NCBI GenBank assembly: GCA_035304285.1
Contig: DATGQI010000081.1
Location: forward strand, 1-34,935
Direction: 5' to 3'
Length of the DNA stretch: 34,935 nucleotides
From: IDS-8 sp035304285
GTDB taxonomy: Bacteria; Pseudomonadota; Gammaproteobacteria; Steroidobacterales; Woeseiaceae
In this document: positions 1 through 8,635 of the stretch, piece by piece
How the letters are laid out: the number at the start of each line of letters is the position of its first letter
Numbering within the stretch: position 1 is the stretch's first letter
Position numbers and translations under genes: made by a program
The notes under the pieces: model-generated
What the model was told of the DNA's origin: nothing
Database searches by the model: none
Seen by the model: only the letters and a program-made list of their open reading frames with translations

Positions 1-1
1 C

Positions 2-199
2 GATACACAGATCGCGATGAACCTCCGCGGCTCCTCGAGCGCCCAGGTCGATTACGTAATTTCCAGTGGCGATACGCTGAGCGAAATTGCCGCGCGTTAC
101 AATGTCAGCGTTACGGAGTTGAAGACAGCGAACCGACTTTCTGGGAATACCGTGCGGGTCGGTCAAAAACTTCGCATTCCGGTCCTGACGGGGACCTAG
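2..199 (+). CDS. amiB: N-acetylmuramoyl-L-alanine amidase AmiB, C-terminal LysM part (5' truncated)
   Basis: Only the last 65 codons are inside the window; the frame is open from the left edge to a TAG at 197-199. The visible part is one LysM peptidoglycan-binding module, with YVISSGDTLSEIAARYNVS at its start and VRVGQKLRIP at its end. A C-terminal LysM directly before mutL matches the conserved amiB-mutL order of Gammaproteobacteria, where AmiB is a periplasmic amidase that splits septal peptidoglycan. The catalytic amidase domain lies outside the window, so the name rests on LysM plus synteny. Other LysM proteins are possible but less likely here. Confidence 0.75.
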   Translation, partial: DTQIAMNLRGSSSAQVDYVISSGDTLSEIAARYNVSVTELKTANRLSGNTVRVGQKLRIPVLTGT

Positions 200-220
200 G
201 GGCCTGCGACATCGACGGTC

Positions 221-259
221 GCCCGTAGGACGGGCTCCTGGCGGTCTCTTCCCGCTTTT
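221..259 (+). terminator. Candidate terminator between amiB and mutL
   Basis: A perfect 6-bp hairpin (GCCCGT/ACGGGC, 221-235, loop AGG) is followed by a short GCGG/CCGC stem (241-255) ending in TTTT (256-259). The T-run and second stem are short, so this could be a weak terminator or chance structure in GC-rich DNA. Confidence 0.3.
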
Positions 260-333
260 GCAGACGCCCTACACATTCTGTGGTGCATTTGAAAGAATGC
301 CCCGTCTCCTCGCCGCAGAACTGCCGATTTTCG

Positions 334-2115
334 ATGACAATCCGCCAGCTCCCCGAGCACCTGGTAAACCAGATCGCCGCCGGCGAAGTCGTGGAACGTC
401 CTGCATCAGTCGTCAAGGAGCTGGTGGAGAACAGCCTCGATGCAGGCGCTCAATCCGTCTCTATCGATCTTGAGGAGGGTGGGCGCAAGCTGATCCGCGT
501 ACGAGACGACGGCTATGGCATTGCTGCGGGGGAACTCGGGCTGGCGCTGTCGCGGCATGCCACGAGCAAGATTGCCAGCCTCGGGGATCTCGAGGCGATT
601 GCCTCGCTCGGCTTTCGCGGCGAAGCCCTCCCGAGCATTGCGTCGGTAGCGCGTGTGGTCTTGAGTTCGCGGGCAACCGGCGTGGATGCCGCCTGGCAGG
701 TCGAAGCGCTGGACGGCACGCTCGGGGAGCCTGTTCCGTGCGCTCACCCTGCCGGCACGACCGTCGAAGTGCGGGATCTCTTCTACAACACGCCCGGTCG
801 CCGGAAATTCCTCCGCAGCGAACGTACCGAGCACCAGCATATCGACAAGTGGATTCGCCGGCTGGCGCTTGCGCGCCCGGACGTCGCTTTCTCCGTTACC
901 CAGAATGGGCGTACGGTCCTGCGCCTCGCGCCTGCTACCGACGACAAGGGACGTCTCAGGCGTATCCAGGACATCTGTGGGGAAGCTTTCGCCTCACAGG
1001 TGGTGTACCTCGACAGGCCGGCGGCCTCGACCAGCGACATTTCACTGTCGGGGTGGTTGGGACTGCCGACGTTCAACCGCAGCCAGCCCGACCTGCAGTT
1101 CTGGTTCGTTAACGGGCGCAGCATCGTCGACCGGACCCTGAGCCATGCCGCCAGGCATGCCTACCGGGACGTGATGTTTCACGGCCGCTATCCGGCGTAT
1201 GTCCTGTACCTGAGCATAGACCCCGCGGTAGTCGACGCGAACGCACATCCCGCGAAACTCGAAGTGCGTTTCCGCGATGGACGCGCGGTACACGGAGCCG
1301 TATCGCAGGCAATCGAACACTGCCTTGCGGGAACGCGCGCCGGCACCCGCGAAACGACACCTGTGGCGTCAGGTCTCGTGAGTCGGGCGTTCTTCAGGCA
1401 ATCGGCAATGCAGCTCCCCGCCCGGGCAGGAAGCAATCGCGTGGGGGAGGCGATTCAGGGCTACGAAGTCCTGGCAAACACGAGCACTGCGCCTGCCATG
1501 CCGAAACCCGTGAACTTGCAACGTGAGGGATTGCCGCCGCTCGGCTTCGCGATTGCACAACTGGCAGGAATTTATATTCTCGCCCAGAACGACAGCGGTC
1601 TTGTCGTTGTCGACATGCATGCCGCACACGAGCGCATCGTGTACGAGCAATTGAAGAACGCGTTTGACGAAAAGCACATTGTCCGCCAGCCGTTGCTGGT
1701 TCCGGTCACGGTCGCGGTATCGGAACGGGAGGCTGAACTTGCGGAACAGGCGGGCGATGTATTCGAGAGGCTGGGGCTGAAACTGGACCGCGTGGGACCG
1801 GCAAGCGTCGTGGTGCGCGAAATTCCCGCGCTGCTGAAACAGTCCGATGTGGAGACGCTCGTGCGGGACATTCTTTCGGACCTTGAGGAAAGCGGCATCA
1901 GCAACCGCATCGAAGACAAGAGTCACGAGTTACTCGCAACGATGGCTTGTCACCACGCCGTTCGCGCGAACAGGACCCTTTCCGTCGCGGAAATGAACGC
2001 TCTCTTGCGTGCGATGGAATCGACGGAGAAATCGGACCAGTGCAACCATGGCAGGCCGACCTGGACGACAGTCAGCCTGGCTGACCTCGACAGGCTGTTC
2101 CTGCGAGGGCAATAA
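334..2115 (+). CDS. mutL: DNA mismatch repair protein MutL (endonuclease-type)
   Basis: MutL couples mismatch recognition by MutS to strand incision and repair. The N-terminal GHKL ATPase motifs are complete: ELVENSLDAG (around residue 30), RDDGYGI (58-63), ATSKI and GFRGEALPS (93-101). The C-terminal dimerization domain has DMHAAHERIVYE (427-438), which fits the D[QM]HAx2Ex4E metal-binding endonuclease motif, plus ACHHAVRA (around 538) and CNHGRPT (570-576), the zinc-site motifs of nicking MutLs. E. coli MutL lacks these. The ATG at 334 was chosen because the family's N-terminus aligns there (LPxxLxNQIAAGEVVERP); the frame is open upstream to a GTG at 280, and no strong SD is visible. Length 593 aa is normal. 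miaA follows 7 bp after the stop. Confidence 0.96.
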   Translation: MTIRQLPEHLVNQIAAGEVVERPASVVKELVENSLDAGAQSVSIDLEEGGRKLIRVRDDGYGIAAGELGLALSRHATSKIASLGDLEAIASLGFRGEALPSIASVARVVLSSRATGVDAAWQVEALDGTLGEPVPCAHPAGTTVEVRDLFYNTPGRRKFLRSERTEHQHIDKWIRRLALARPDVAFSVTQNGRTVLRLAPATDDKGRLRRIQDICGEAFASQVVYLDRPAASTSDISLSGWLGLPTFNRSQPDLQFWFVNGRSIVDRTLSHAARHAYRDVMFHGRYPAYVLYLSIDPAVVDANAHPAKLEVRFRDGRAVHGAVSQAIEHCLAGTRAGTRETTPVASGLVSRAFFRQSAMQLPARAGSNRVGEAIQGYEVLANTSTAPAMPKPVNLQREGLPPLGFAIAQLAGIYILAQNDSGLVVVDMHAAHERIVYEQLKNAFDEKHIVRQPLLVPVTVAVSEREAELAEQAGDVFERLGLKLDRVGPASVVVREIPALLKQSDVETLVRDILSDLEESGISNRIEDKSHELLATMACHHAVRANRTLSVAEMNALLRAMESTEKSDQCNHGRPTWTTVSLADLDRLFLRGQ

Positions 2116-2122
2116 GCGCGCA

Positions 2123-3076
2123 GTGCCCGCTAATTCCGTTGCTGTTTGCCTGATGGGTCCAACAGCGTCAGGCAAGACCGAGTTGGCGCTCCGGCTGGCC
2201 GACGCGCTGCCTCTCGATATTGTCAGTGTCGATTCCGCGCTGGTATACCGGGGCATGGACATCGGTACGGCAAAACCCGATCAGGAAACCTTGCTGCGTT
2301 ACCCGCATCGACTCCTGGATATCCGTGAGCCCGAAGACAGTTACTCGGCGGGAGATTTCGTGCGAGATGCAACGGCCGCGATGACGGAGATCCGGGCCGC
2401 CGGGCGCGTACCGCTTCTTGCAGGCGGCACGATGATGTACTTCCGCGCGCTTACCCGCGGAATTGCGCAACTGCCTCAGGCCGACCGGGATATCCGGGCA
2501 GCCATCGATGCCGAAGCTGCTGCCAAGGGTTGGCCGGCGCTGCACCGCGAACTGGCGGCAGTCGACAGGACCGCCGCGGACAGGATCAACCCGAACGACA
2601 GCCAGCGGATCCAGCGTGCGCTGGAGGTATATCGAACCAGCGGACGGACGATCACTGAATGGCACCGCAACGGGAAGGCCGACCGTGACGCTCCCGTGCG
2701 CTTTTTGAAGTTCGGCCTCATTCCGCCTGCCCGGTCCACTCTTCACAGCCGTATCGAGAAGCGCCTGGCGAAGATGCTCGAAGATGGATTCCTGGATGAA
2801 GTCCGGCGCCTTCGCCAACGGCCCGGACTGTCCGCCCGCAGTCCCTCGATGCGTTCAGTGGGGTATCGCCAGCTGTGGTCGCACCTCGACGGAGAGTGCG
2901 ACCTCGAGACGGCGGTGGCGCGGGCGCGCGCTGCTACCCGGCAACTCGCCAAGCGCCAGCTGACCTGGCTGCGCAGCGAATCCGGACTTTGCGCCCTCGA
3001 TCCTCTTGAACCGGGGACGATCGACACCATTGTCACTTCGGTAGAGGCGCGAATCGGCCGGGGAACGGCTCAATAA
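2123..3076 (+). CDS. miaA: tRNA dimethylallyltransferase MiaA
   Basis: MiaA transfers a dimethylallyl group to N6 of A37 in tRNAs that read UNN codons. Near the N-terminus are the P-loop GPTASGKT, a DSALVYRGMDIGTAKP segment (DMAPP/tRNA contact) and, further on, LAGGTMMYFRAL. Starting at the GTG at 2123 gives 317 aa, the E. coli length, and puts the P-loop close to the N-terminus. The open frame continues upstream inside mutL, but those residues are a shadow of mutL. A GAGGG stretch about 13 nt upstream is a weak SD, so translation is probably coupled to mutL. Confidence 0.95.
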   Translation: MPANSVAVCLMGPTASGKTELALRLADALPLDIVSVDSALVYRGMDIGTAKPDQETLLRYPHRLLDIREPEDSYSAGDFVRDATAAMTEIRAAGRVPLLAGGTMMYFRALTRGIAQLPQADRDIRAAIDAEAAAKGWPALHRELAAVDRTAADRINPNDSQRIQRALEVYRTSGRTITEWHRNGKADRDAPVRFLKFGLIPPARSTLHSRIEKRLAKMLEDGFLDEVRRLRQRPGLSARSPSMRSVGYRQLWSHLDGECDLETAVARARAATRQLAKRQLTWLRSESGLCALDPLEPGTIDTIVTSVEARIGRGTAQ

Positions 3077-3083
3077 GCCCGCG

Positions 3084-3110
3084 TTGCAAATACTGAAGCT
3101 GTGTTAGAAT
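3084..3110 (+). promoter_or_regulatory. Candidate sigma-70 extended -10 promoter upstream of hfq
   Basis: TTGCAA at 3084-3089 can serve as -35 and TGTTAGAAT at 3102-3110 as an extended -10 (TGn plus TAGAAT), with a 15-bp spacer. It lies just after miaA, so hfq would have a leader of about 285 nt. The short spacer is offset by the TG extension. Inferred from sequence only. Confidence 0.45.
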
Positions 3111-3202
3111 TTCCCTTCGCTCTGGGCAAGGAGCCTGCAAGATAGATAAGATACCTGCCGCGAATCCGCCATTACGTACCGTTTTCCGTTCCGGATTTAT
3201 GT

Positions 3203-3376
3203 ATGAATGTGACCCGAATGATGATCAATCACAGTTATGCATCCATCGAAGGACAAGGTTCGTCGATGTGTTCGTTCGCAGCCGGTGTGTCTGCCGCGGA
3301 GGCTTCCGGGCATGGCATATTGGCATCCGACGCCATCGGATCGCCGTGTCCCATGAATGTGATTGCCTGGATTTGA
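3203..3376 (+). CDS. Possible 57-aa small ORF in the hfq leader
   Basis: An ATG at 3203 opens a 57-codon frame ending at TGA 3374-3376, inside the 327-bp miaA-hfq gap. The product would be small, Ala/Ser/Gly-rich, with two Cys and no clear transmembrane segment. No good Shine-Dalgarno is visible and the family is not recognised. It could be a leader ORF affecting hfq expression or a chance frame. An opposite-strand frame of similar length also crosses this region. Apart from the promoter candidate, nothing else is seen in the gap. Confidence 0.2.
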   Translation: MNVTRMMINHSYASIEGQGSSMCSFAAGVSAAEASGHGILASDAIGSPCPMNVIAWI

Positions 3377-3403
3377 GCTACAACAAGAATAAGGAGACCC
3401 AAT

Positions 3404-3652
3404 ATGGCAAAAGGGCAATCGTTACAGGACCCGTTCCTCAACATTCTGCGCAAGGAAAAGGTACCTGTTTCCATTTACCTGGTGAACGGTATCAAGCTGC
3501 AGGGACAGGTCGACTCGTTCGACCAGTTCGTGGTGTTGCTGAAAAACAGCGTAAACCAGATGGTGTACAAGCACGCAATATCCACCGTCGTGCCGGCGCG
3601 CAATGTGCGTTTGCCGTTGCCGGAAGATGAAGCAGGAGACAGTGACGACTGA
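3404..3652 (+). CDS. hfq: RNA chaperone Hfq
   Basis: Hfq is a hexameric Sm-like protein that anneals small regulatory RNAs to mRNAs. The 82-aa product starts MAKGQSLQDPFLN and contains the Sm1 region (VSIYLVNGIKLQGQVDSFD) and the Sm2 motif YKHAISTVVPAR, whose YKHA residues line the proximal RNA-binding face. The acidic tail after residue 70 is short, as in many non-enteric gammaproteobacteria. A strong SD, AAGGAG (3391-3396), sits 7 nt before the ATG. hflX follows after 32 bp, so the two are probably cotranscribed. Confidence 0.98.
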   Translation: MAKGQSLQDPFLNILRKEKVPVSIYLVNGIKLQGQVDSFDQFVVLLKNSVNQMVYKHAISTVVPARNVRLPLPEDEAGDSDD

Positions 3653-3684
3653 GACCAACCTGTCGCCGGACCTGGAGGTCCTGA

Positions 3685-5004
3685 TTGTTTGAGCGACCGC
3701 GAAGCGGCGAACGTGCCATTCTGGTCCATGCGACACCCGATGGAGCCCCCGATATCCTGGAACGCGAGGAATTTGCCGAGCTTGCGACCTCGGCAGGCGC
3801 CCGCGTGGTCGACGAACTCGTAAGTTCACGCAAGGCTCCCGACTCCCGTTTTTTTATAGGTAAGGGGAAGGTCGAGGAACTGCAACAGCGCATCGTGCAG
3901 CACGAAGCGGAACTGGTGATTTCCAGTGCCCCTTTGAGCCCGAGCCAGGAACGCAATCTCGAGAAGGCACTGGAGTGCCGCGTGCTCGATCGCAGCGGAC
4001 TGATACTCGACATTTTTGCCACGCGCGCGCGAAGTTTCGAAGGCAAGCTGCAGGTTGAACTGGCGCAACTTCGCCACCTGTCGACGCGGCTGGTACGAGG
4101 CTGGAGCCACCTCGAGCGCCAGAAGGGCGGTATCGGCTTGAGGGGGCCGGGTGAAACCCAGCTCGAGACGGACCGGCGGCTCATCGGCAAGCGTATTCGC
4201 CAGCTCAACTCGCGACTCGAAACCGTCGATAGCCGGCGGGAAATGAATCGCCAGAACCGGATTCGCGCGGAAATACCGACCGTCGCGATCGTGGGTTACA
4301 CGAATGCCGGCAAGTCAACGTTGTTCAACGCGCTGACAGAGGCAGGCGTCTACGTCGAGGACCAGTTGTTCGCGACGCTGGACCCGACCATGCGGCGGCT
4401 CGAGTTGCCCGACCGCAGCCGGATCATACTCGCAGATACCGTGGGCTTCGTGCGCGACCTGCCGCACGAGTTGATTGCCGCATTCCGGTCGACCCTGCAG
4501 GAGACGCGCGAAGCGGACCTCATCCTGCACCTGATCGATGCGAGCGATGACAATCGCTGGCAGCGCGTGCGCCAGGTGAACGCCGTCCTGAAACAGCTGG
4601 ATGCGGACCGGGTGCCGCAAATTCGTGTATACAACAAGATTGACAAACTCGACCGGCCGCCGCGGCGGGCCAATAATCGTTTCGGGAAGGGCCGGGCGGT
4701 GTGGCTGTCAGCCGTCACCGGCGAAGGCATTCCTCTGCTGCTGCAGGCGATCTCGGAGCGCCTGCAGCGGGAAAAAGTACGAGGCATTGTTCATCTTCAC
4801 CCCAACCAGGGTCGCCAGCGCGCCCTGCTTTTCGACATGGGCGCAGTATCCCAGGAGATTTCGACCGACGATGGCGGATGGACATTGGAGCTGAACATGG
4901 GCGAGCGGGATTTCCACAGGTTTGTGAAACGTGAGAACCTGCCCGCTGACATACTGGAGCGTATGGGAGCGGACCAGCCGCCCGGCGCCGCAACACAAAG
5001 ATAG
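3685..5004 (+). CDS. hflX: GTPase HflX (ribosome-associated)
   Basis: HflX is a GTPase that binds the 50S subunit and rescues or splits stalled ribosomes under stress. The N-terminal HflX domain (SRKAPDSRFFIGKGKVEEL) is followed by a linker with GGIGLRGPGETQLETDRR and a G domain: G1 GYTNAGKST (204-212), a Thr in the DPTMRRL switch, G3 DTVGF (from 251) and G4 NKID (317-320). The start is a TTG at 3685, supported by GGAGG (3674-3678) 6 nt upstream; no ATG fits. The 439-aa length is typical. hflK begins 8 bp after the stop. Confidence 0.96.
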   Translation: MFERPRSGERAILVHATPDGAPDILEREEFAELATSAGARVVDELVSSRKAPDSRFFIGKGKVEELQQRIVQHEAELVISSAPLSPSQERNLEKALECRVLDRSGLILDIFATRARSFEGKLQVELAQLRHLSTRLVRGWSHLERQKGGIGLRGPGETQLETDRRLIGKRIRQLNSRLETVDSRREMNRQNRIRAEIPTVAIVGYTNAGKSTLFNALTEAGVYVEDQLFATLDPTMRRLELPDRSRIILADTVGFVRDLPHELIAAFRSTLQETREADLILHLIDASDDNRWQRVRQVNAVLKQLDADRVPQIRVYNKIDKLDRPPRRANNRFGKGRAVWLSAVTGEGIPLLLQAISERLQREKVRGIVHLHPNQGRQRALLFDMGAVSQEISTDDGGWTLELNMGERDFHRFVKRENLPADILERMGADQPPGAATQR

Positions 5005-5012
5005 AGAAGAGC

Positions 5013-6143
5013 ATGGCCTGGAACGATTCTGGTAACGGAAAAGACCCCTGGAAGAAAGACGACAAGGAGCCGCACGATCTCGACCGGATCGTGCAGAACT
5101 GGCAGCGCCGTCTAGGTGCGATCTTCGGCGGCCGGGGCGGTGGCACTGCGTCGCGCACGCCAGGTGGTTCGGCCGGCGCCTGGGCGCTCGCCGTGCTGTT
5201 GCTGATTGCGTGGGCGCTGACGGGACTCTACCGGGTGGATGAGGCCGAGCGCGGCATCGTGCAACGCTTCGGTGCCTATACCGTCACCGCCATGCCGGGA
5301 CTTCACTGGCATCTTCCGTACCCGATCGAGACCGTCGACATCGTCAACACCGAGGCCGTCGCCAACTACTCTTTCCGCACCGAAATCCTGACCGCGGATG
5401 AATCCTACGTTTTCATCCAGATGGTGGTGCAGTACCGCAGGTCCGATCCGGTCAAGTTCAGCTTCGAAGTGGTTGACCCGGAAATGACCGTGCAGGACGT
5501 CACGGAAAGCGCGTTGCGCGAGGTCGTGGGCACCAGTTCGTTGCAGGTGCTCGTCACAGAGCGACGCGACGAGATCGCCCCGCGGACGCATGAGATATTG
5601 CAGAACACGCTCGATACATACGGCGCGGGCATCACCATAACGTCGATCAGTTTGGAGAACCTTGATTATCCCCAGGCGGTGCAGGCGGCCGTGGACGACA
5701 CGCAAAAATCACGCAACGACAGGGACCGCTACATCCTCGAGGCCGACACGTACGCGCAGGACCTGGTGCCGCGGGCACGCGGCCAGGCGGAACGAATCCT
5801 CCAGGAGGCAGAGGCGTACCGGGAGCGGGTCATTGCCGCCGCCGAAGGTGATGCGTCGCGATTCGAAGCGCTGCTGACGGAGTACCAGCAGGCGCCGCGG
5901 GTTACCCGGGCGCGTCTCTACATCGATGCGGTGCAGGACGTGTACGAGCGGGCAAACAAGATCGTGATCGATACCGACTCCAGCGGCAACCTGATGTACT
6001 TGCCGCTGGAACAGCTCATTGGCGCGCAGAACAGGGCGCTGTCATCCGACCCTGCGAGATCTCTCGAATCCCGGACTACTTCCGAGGCAACCAGGACGCC
6101 TGACGAGTCGGAAACGGCGCGCAACCGGAGGACCAGGCAATGA
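5013..6143 (+). CDS. hflK: FtsH protease modulator HflK
   Basis: HflK is an inner-membrane SPFH/band-7 protein that forms a cage with HflC around the FtsH protease and modulates its activity. The 376-aa product has a charged, Gly-rich cytoplasmic N-terminus, one membrane span (about residues 50-70, ALAVLLLIAWALTGLYRV) and a band-7 domain from about 75 (EAERGIVQRFGAY), then a long helical region rich in E, A and R. An AGAGAAGAG SD precedes the ATG. The stop overlaps the hflC start as ATGA, so the two subunits are translationally coupled. Confidence 0.96.
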   Translation: MAWNDSGNGKDPWKKDDKEPHDLDRIVQNWQRRLGAIFGGRGGGTASRTPGGSAGAWALAVLLLIAWALTGLYRVDEAERGIVQRFGAYTVTAMPGLHWHLPYPIETVDIVNTEAVANYSFRTEILTADESYVFIQMVVQYRRSDPVKFSFEVVDPEMTVQDVTESALREVVGTSSLQVLVTERRDEIAPRTHEILQNTLDTYGAGITITSISLENLDYPQAVQAAVDDTQKSRNDRDRYILEADTYAQDLVPRARGQAERILQEAEAYRERVIAAAEGDASRFEALLTEYQQAPRVTRARLYIDAVQDVYERANKIVIDTDSSGNLMYLPLEQLIGAQNRALSSDPARSLESRTTSEATRTPDESETARNRRTRQ

Positions 6144-7012
6144 ACAACGCGAGATTCGGCATTCTCGTCATCTCGGGATTGTTGCTGATCGTCCTGGGGA
6201 TGTCCGCGTTTACCGTCAACGAACGCGAACTGGCTATCAAGCTGCAGGTCGGGCAAGTCGTGGAGGCGGATTACGAGCCGGGGCTGCATTTCAAGATCCC
6301 CGTGTTCCAGACGGTGCAGAAATTCCCCAAACGTATCCTGACCATCAGCGACCAGCCCGAGCGCATCTTCACGGCTGAACGCCTTGCTCTCCAGGTCGAC
6401 TTCTTCGTCAAGTGGCGCATCGTGGACGCGGTTAACTTCTACACGTCGACCGGAGGGTCGTTAATGGTGGCCAACGATCGCCTGTCGGAAATCGTGCGTA
6501 ACGCGATCGTGACCGAACTTGGCAAGCGGACGGTGCAGCAGGCGATTTCGGTGGAACGCGTGGAACTGATGCGCGACATGCTGGACTCGGCATCGGAGAC
6601 GGCTGAAGGTCTCGGCGTCGACCTAGTCGACGTGCGCGTGAAGCAGGTCGAGTTCCCCGATGATGTCCGCAATTCGGTATATCAGCAGATGCGGGAAGAG
6701 CGCGCGCGGGTTGCCGCGCAGCGCCGCGCAGAGGGTCGCGAGATTGCGGAAGAGCGAAAGGCGACCGCGGATCGCGACCAGACGGTCATCCTGGCCGAAG
6801 CGAACCGCCAGAGCCAGATCATACGGGGTGAGGGTGACGCCACGGCGGCGCAGATTTACGCGGCGGCCTACAACAAGGATCCGGAGTTCTACACCTTCTA
6901 CCGGAGCATCGATGCCTACCGGCAGGCGGTGGGGAAGCCCGGGGACGTCCTGGTAATCCAGCCGGATAACGAGTTCTTCCGCTATCTCAACGAATCAAGT
7001 GGCGGTGAGTAG
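6140..7012 (+). CDS. hflC: FtsH protease modulator HflC
   Basis: HflC is the partner of HflK in the periplasm-facing SPFH complex. The 290-aa product has an N-terminal membrane anchor (ILVISGLLLIVLGMSAF, about residues 8-24), a band-7 domain starting at VNERELAIKLQVGQVV, a coiled helical part (REIAEERKATADRDQTVILAEA) and the C-terminal YRSIDAYRQAV segment typical of HflC. It starts at the ATGA overlap with hflK. Length and synteny agree with the family. Confidence 0.96.
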   Translation: MNNARFGILVISGLLLIVLGMSAFTVNERELAIKLQVGQVVEADYEPGLHFKIPVFQTVQKFPKRILTISDQPERIFTAERLALQVDFFVKWRIVDAVNFYTSTGGSLMVANDRLSEIVRNAIVTELGKRTVQQAISVERVELMRDMLDSASETAEGLGVDLVDVRVKQVEFPDDVRNSVYQQMREERARVAAQRRAEGREIAEERKATADRDQTVILAEANRQSQIIRGEGDATAAQIYAAAYNKDPEFYTFYRSIDAYRQAVGKPGDVLVIQPDNEFFRYLNESSGGE

Positions 7013-7099
7013 TGCACCCGGTCGCCTCAGCGACAGGCGCTCTCCCCGGGGAAATTTCACCGCGCGTCTCGCAATTGCTGCTGCGAGCCTGAGTGACTC

Positions 7100-7288
7100 A
7101 TGTGGCAGGAGATACTGACGGCATTTGCGCTGTACCTGATAATCGAAGGCATGATTCCGTTCATCGGCCCGGATCGTTTTCGCCGCGCGGTCGAGCAGAT
7201 ATCGAAGCTGAATGACAATAACCTGCGAGTGATGGGCTTCATCGCGATGGTATCCGGCCTTCTTCTTTTGTTCATCGTAAGGACTTAG
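7100..7288 (+). CDS. DUF2065 family small inner-membrane protein (YjeT-like)
   Basis: A 62-aa protein with two predicted membrane spans: TAFALYLIIEGMIPFI (about 8-23) and MGFIAMVSGLLLLFIV (about 45-60), separated by a basic stretch (DRFRRAVEQISK). It matches the DUF2065/YjeT family, which in E. coli also lies between hflC and purA. The function is unknown. The position suggests cotranscription with the hfl genes and purA. Confidence 0.85.
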   Translation: MWQEILTAFALYLIIEGMIPFIGPDRFRRAVEQISKLNDNNLRVMGFIAMVSGLLLLFIVRT

Positions 7289-7333
7289 TCCGGGTTAAAG
7301 TTCGCTAGCGAGCGAGCGGTCAAGGAACCGGGG

Positions 7334-8635
7334 ATGGGAAATAACGTCGTCGTCATCGGCACGCAATGGGGCGATGAGGGCAAGGGTAAAATCGTCGACC
7401 TGCTGACGGATCGTGCAGCCGCCGTGGTCCGCTTCCAGGGCGGACACAATGCCGGGCACACGCTCGTGATCGGCGGCAAGAAGACCGTTCTCCACCTCAT
7501 TCCCTCGGGCATCCTTCGCGACGGCGTCCGTTGCCTCATTGGCAATGGCGTGGTGGTGTCGCTGACGGCGTTGATCAAGGAAGCCGAGGAGCTTATTGCC
7601 AATGGCGTGCCCGTTTTCGAACGCCTGAAACTGAGCCCCGGCTGCCCTCTCATTCTGCCGTCTCACGTGGCGCTTGATATCGCTCGCGAGAAATCGCGGG
7701 GCGCCGCAGCCATAGGCACAACCGGCCGCGGAATCGGCCCCGCTTACGAGGACAAGGTGTCCCGGCGCGCGCTACGTGTGGCCGACCTCTTCGCGCGCGA
7801 GAAGTTCGCGGCAAAGCTCGGAGAGGTGCTCGACTTTCATAATTTCCTGTTGCGCAACTATTTCCGCGCGGAGCCGGTTAGCTTCGCGCAAACACTGGAC
7901 GTCGCGCTGTCCGAGGCGGAAGTCATCGCGCCCATCGTTGCGGATGTCACGCAGCTTCTGGACGATCTTTCGCGGGCAGGGGACAGCATCCTCTTCGAGG
8001 GCGCGCAAGGCGCGTTTCTCGATATCGATCACGGCACCTATCCCTTCGTTACGTCATCCAATACCGTCGCGGCAGCAGCAAGCACCGGCACCGGCGTCGG
8101 CCCCAGGGAACTCGGCTACATACTGGGAATCGTGAAAGCGTACACGACGCGCGTTGGCGCGGGGCCGTTCCCGACCGAACTGTTCGACGACCAGGGTGAG
8201 CACCTCGCGACAGTCGGCGCGGAGTTCGGGGCGACCACGGGGCGGCCGCGGCGCTGCGGCTGGTTCGACGCAGTTGCGCTCAGGGGAGCGATCGTGAACA
8301 GCAGCGTCTCGGGCCTCTGCGTGACCAAGCTCGATGTGCTGGACGGCCTCGAAAGAATCCGCATCTGCGTCGGTTATGAGCTGGACGGGGTGCCGGTAGC
8401 GAGCCTCGCGAGCGTCATCGGGCGCCTCGCTGAATGCCAGCCCGTCTATGAAGACATGCCCGGCTGGACCCAATCCACAGTTGGCGTTACCCGCTATGCC
8501 GACCTGCCGACAAATGCGCAGCGCTATCTCGAGCGTATCGAGGAGCTTGCCGGCGTGCCGCTGGATATCATTTCGACCGGACCGGGCCGCGAACAGACAA
8601 TCGTCAAGCGCCACCCTTTCGATACATTCGACTGA
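7334..8635 (+). CDS. purA: Adenylosuccinate synthetase PurA
   Basis: PurA converts IMP, aspartate and GTP to adenylosuccinate, the first committed step of AMP synthesis, in the cytoplasm. The 433-aa product carries the signature GTQWGDEGKGKIVDLL at residues 8-23 (Asp and Lys catalytic/P-loop), the IMP loop VRFQGGHNAGHT, GTTGRGIGPAYEDK (signature 2) and the C-terminal guanine-binding GPGREQTI. An AAGGA SD lies about 8 nt before the ATG. Its 3' end overlaps the convergent gene on the other strand by 32 bp. Confidence 0.97.
   Translation: MGNNVVVIGTQWGDEGKGKIVDLLTDRAAAVVRFQGGHNAGHTLVIGGKKTVLHLIPSGILRDGVRCLIGNGVVVSLTALIKEAEELIANGVPVFERLKLSPGCPLILPSHVALDIAREKSRGAAAIGTTGRGIGPAYEDKVSRRALRVADLFAREKFAAKLGEVLDFHNFLLRNYFRAEPVSFAQTLDVALSEAEVIAPIVADVTQLLDDLSRAGDSILFEGAQGAFLDIDHGTYPFVTSSNTVAAAASTGTGVGPRELGYILGIVKAYTTRVGAGPFPTELFDDQGEHLATVGAEFGATTGRPRRCGWFDAVALRGAIVNSSVSGLCVTKLDVLDGLERIRICVGYELDGVPVASLASVIGRLAECQPVYEDMPGWTQSTVGVTRYADLPTNAQRYLERIEELAGVPLDIISTGPGREQTIVKRHPFDTFD

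Noticed and set aside
280..333. MutL start at 280
   Set aside because: The family N-terminus aligns at 334; the extra 18 residues have no similarity to MutL.
3235..3474. 79-aa minus-strand frame across the hfq start
   Set aside because: It overlaps hfq antisense; its hydrophobic part is the complement of the hfq start, and no SD is seen.
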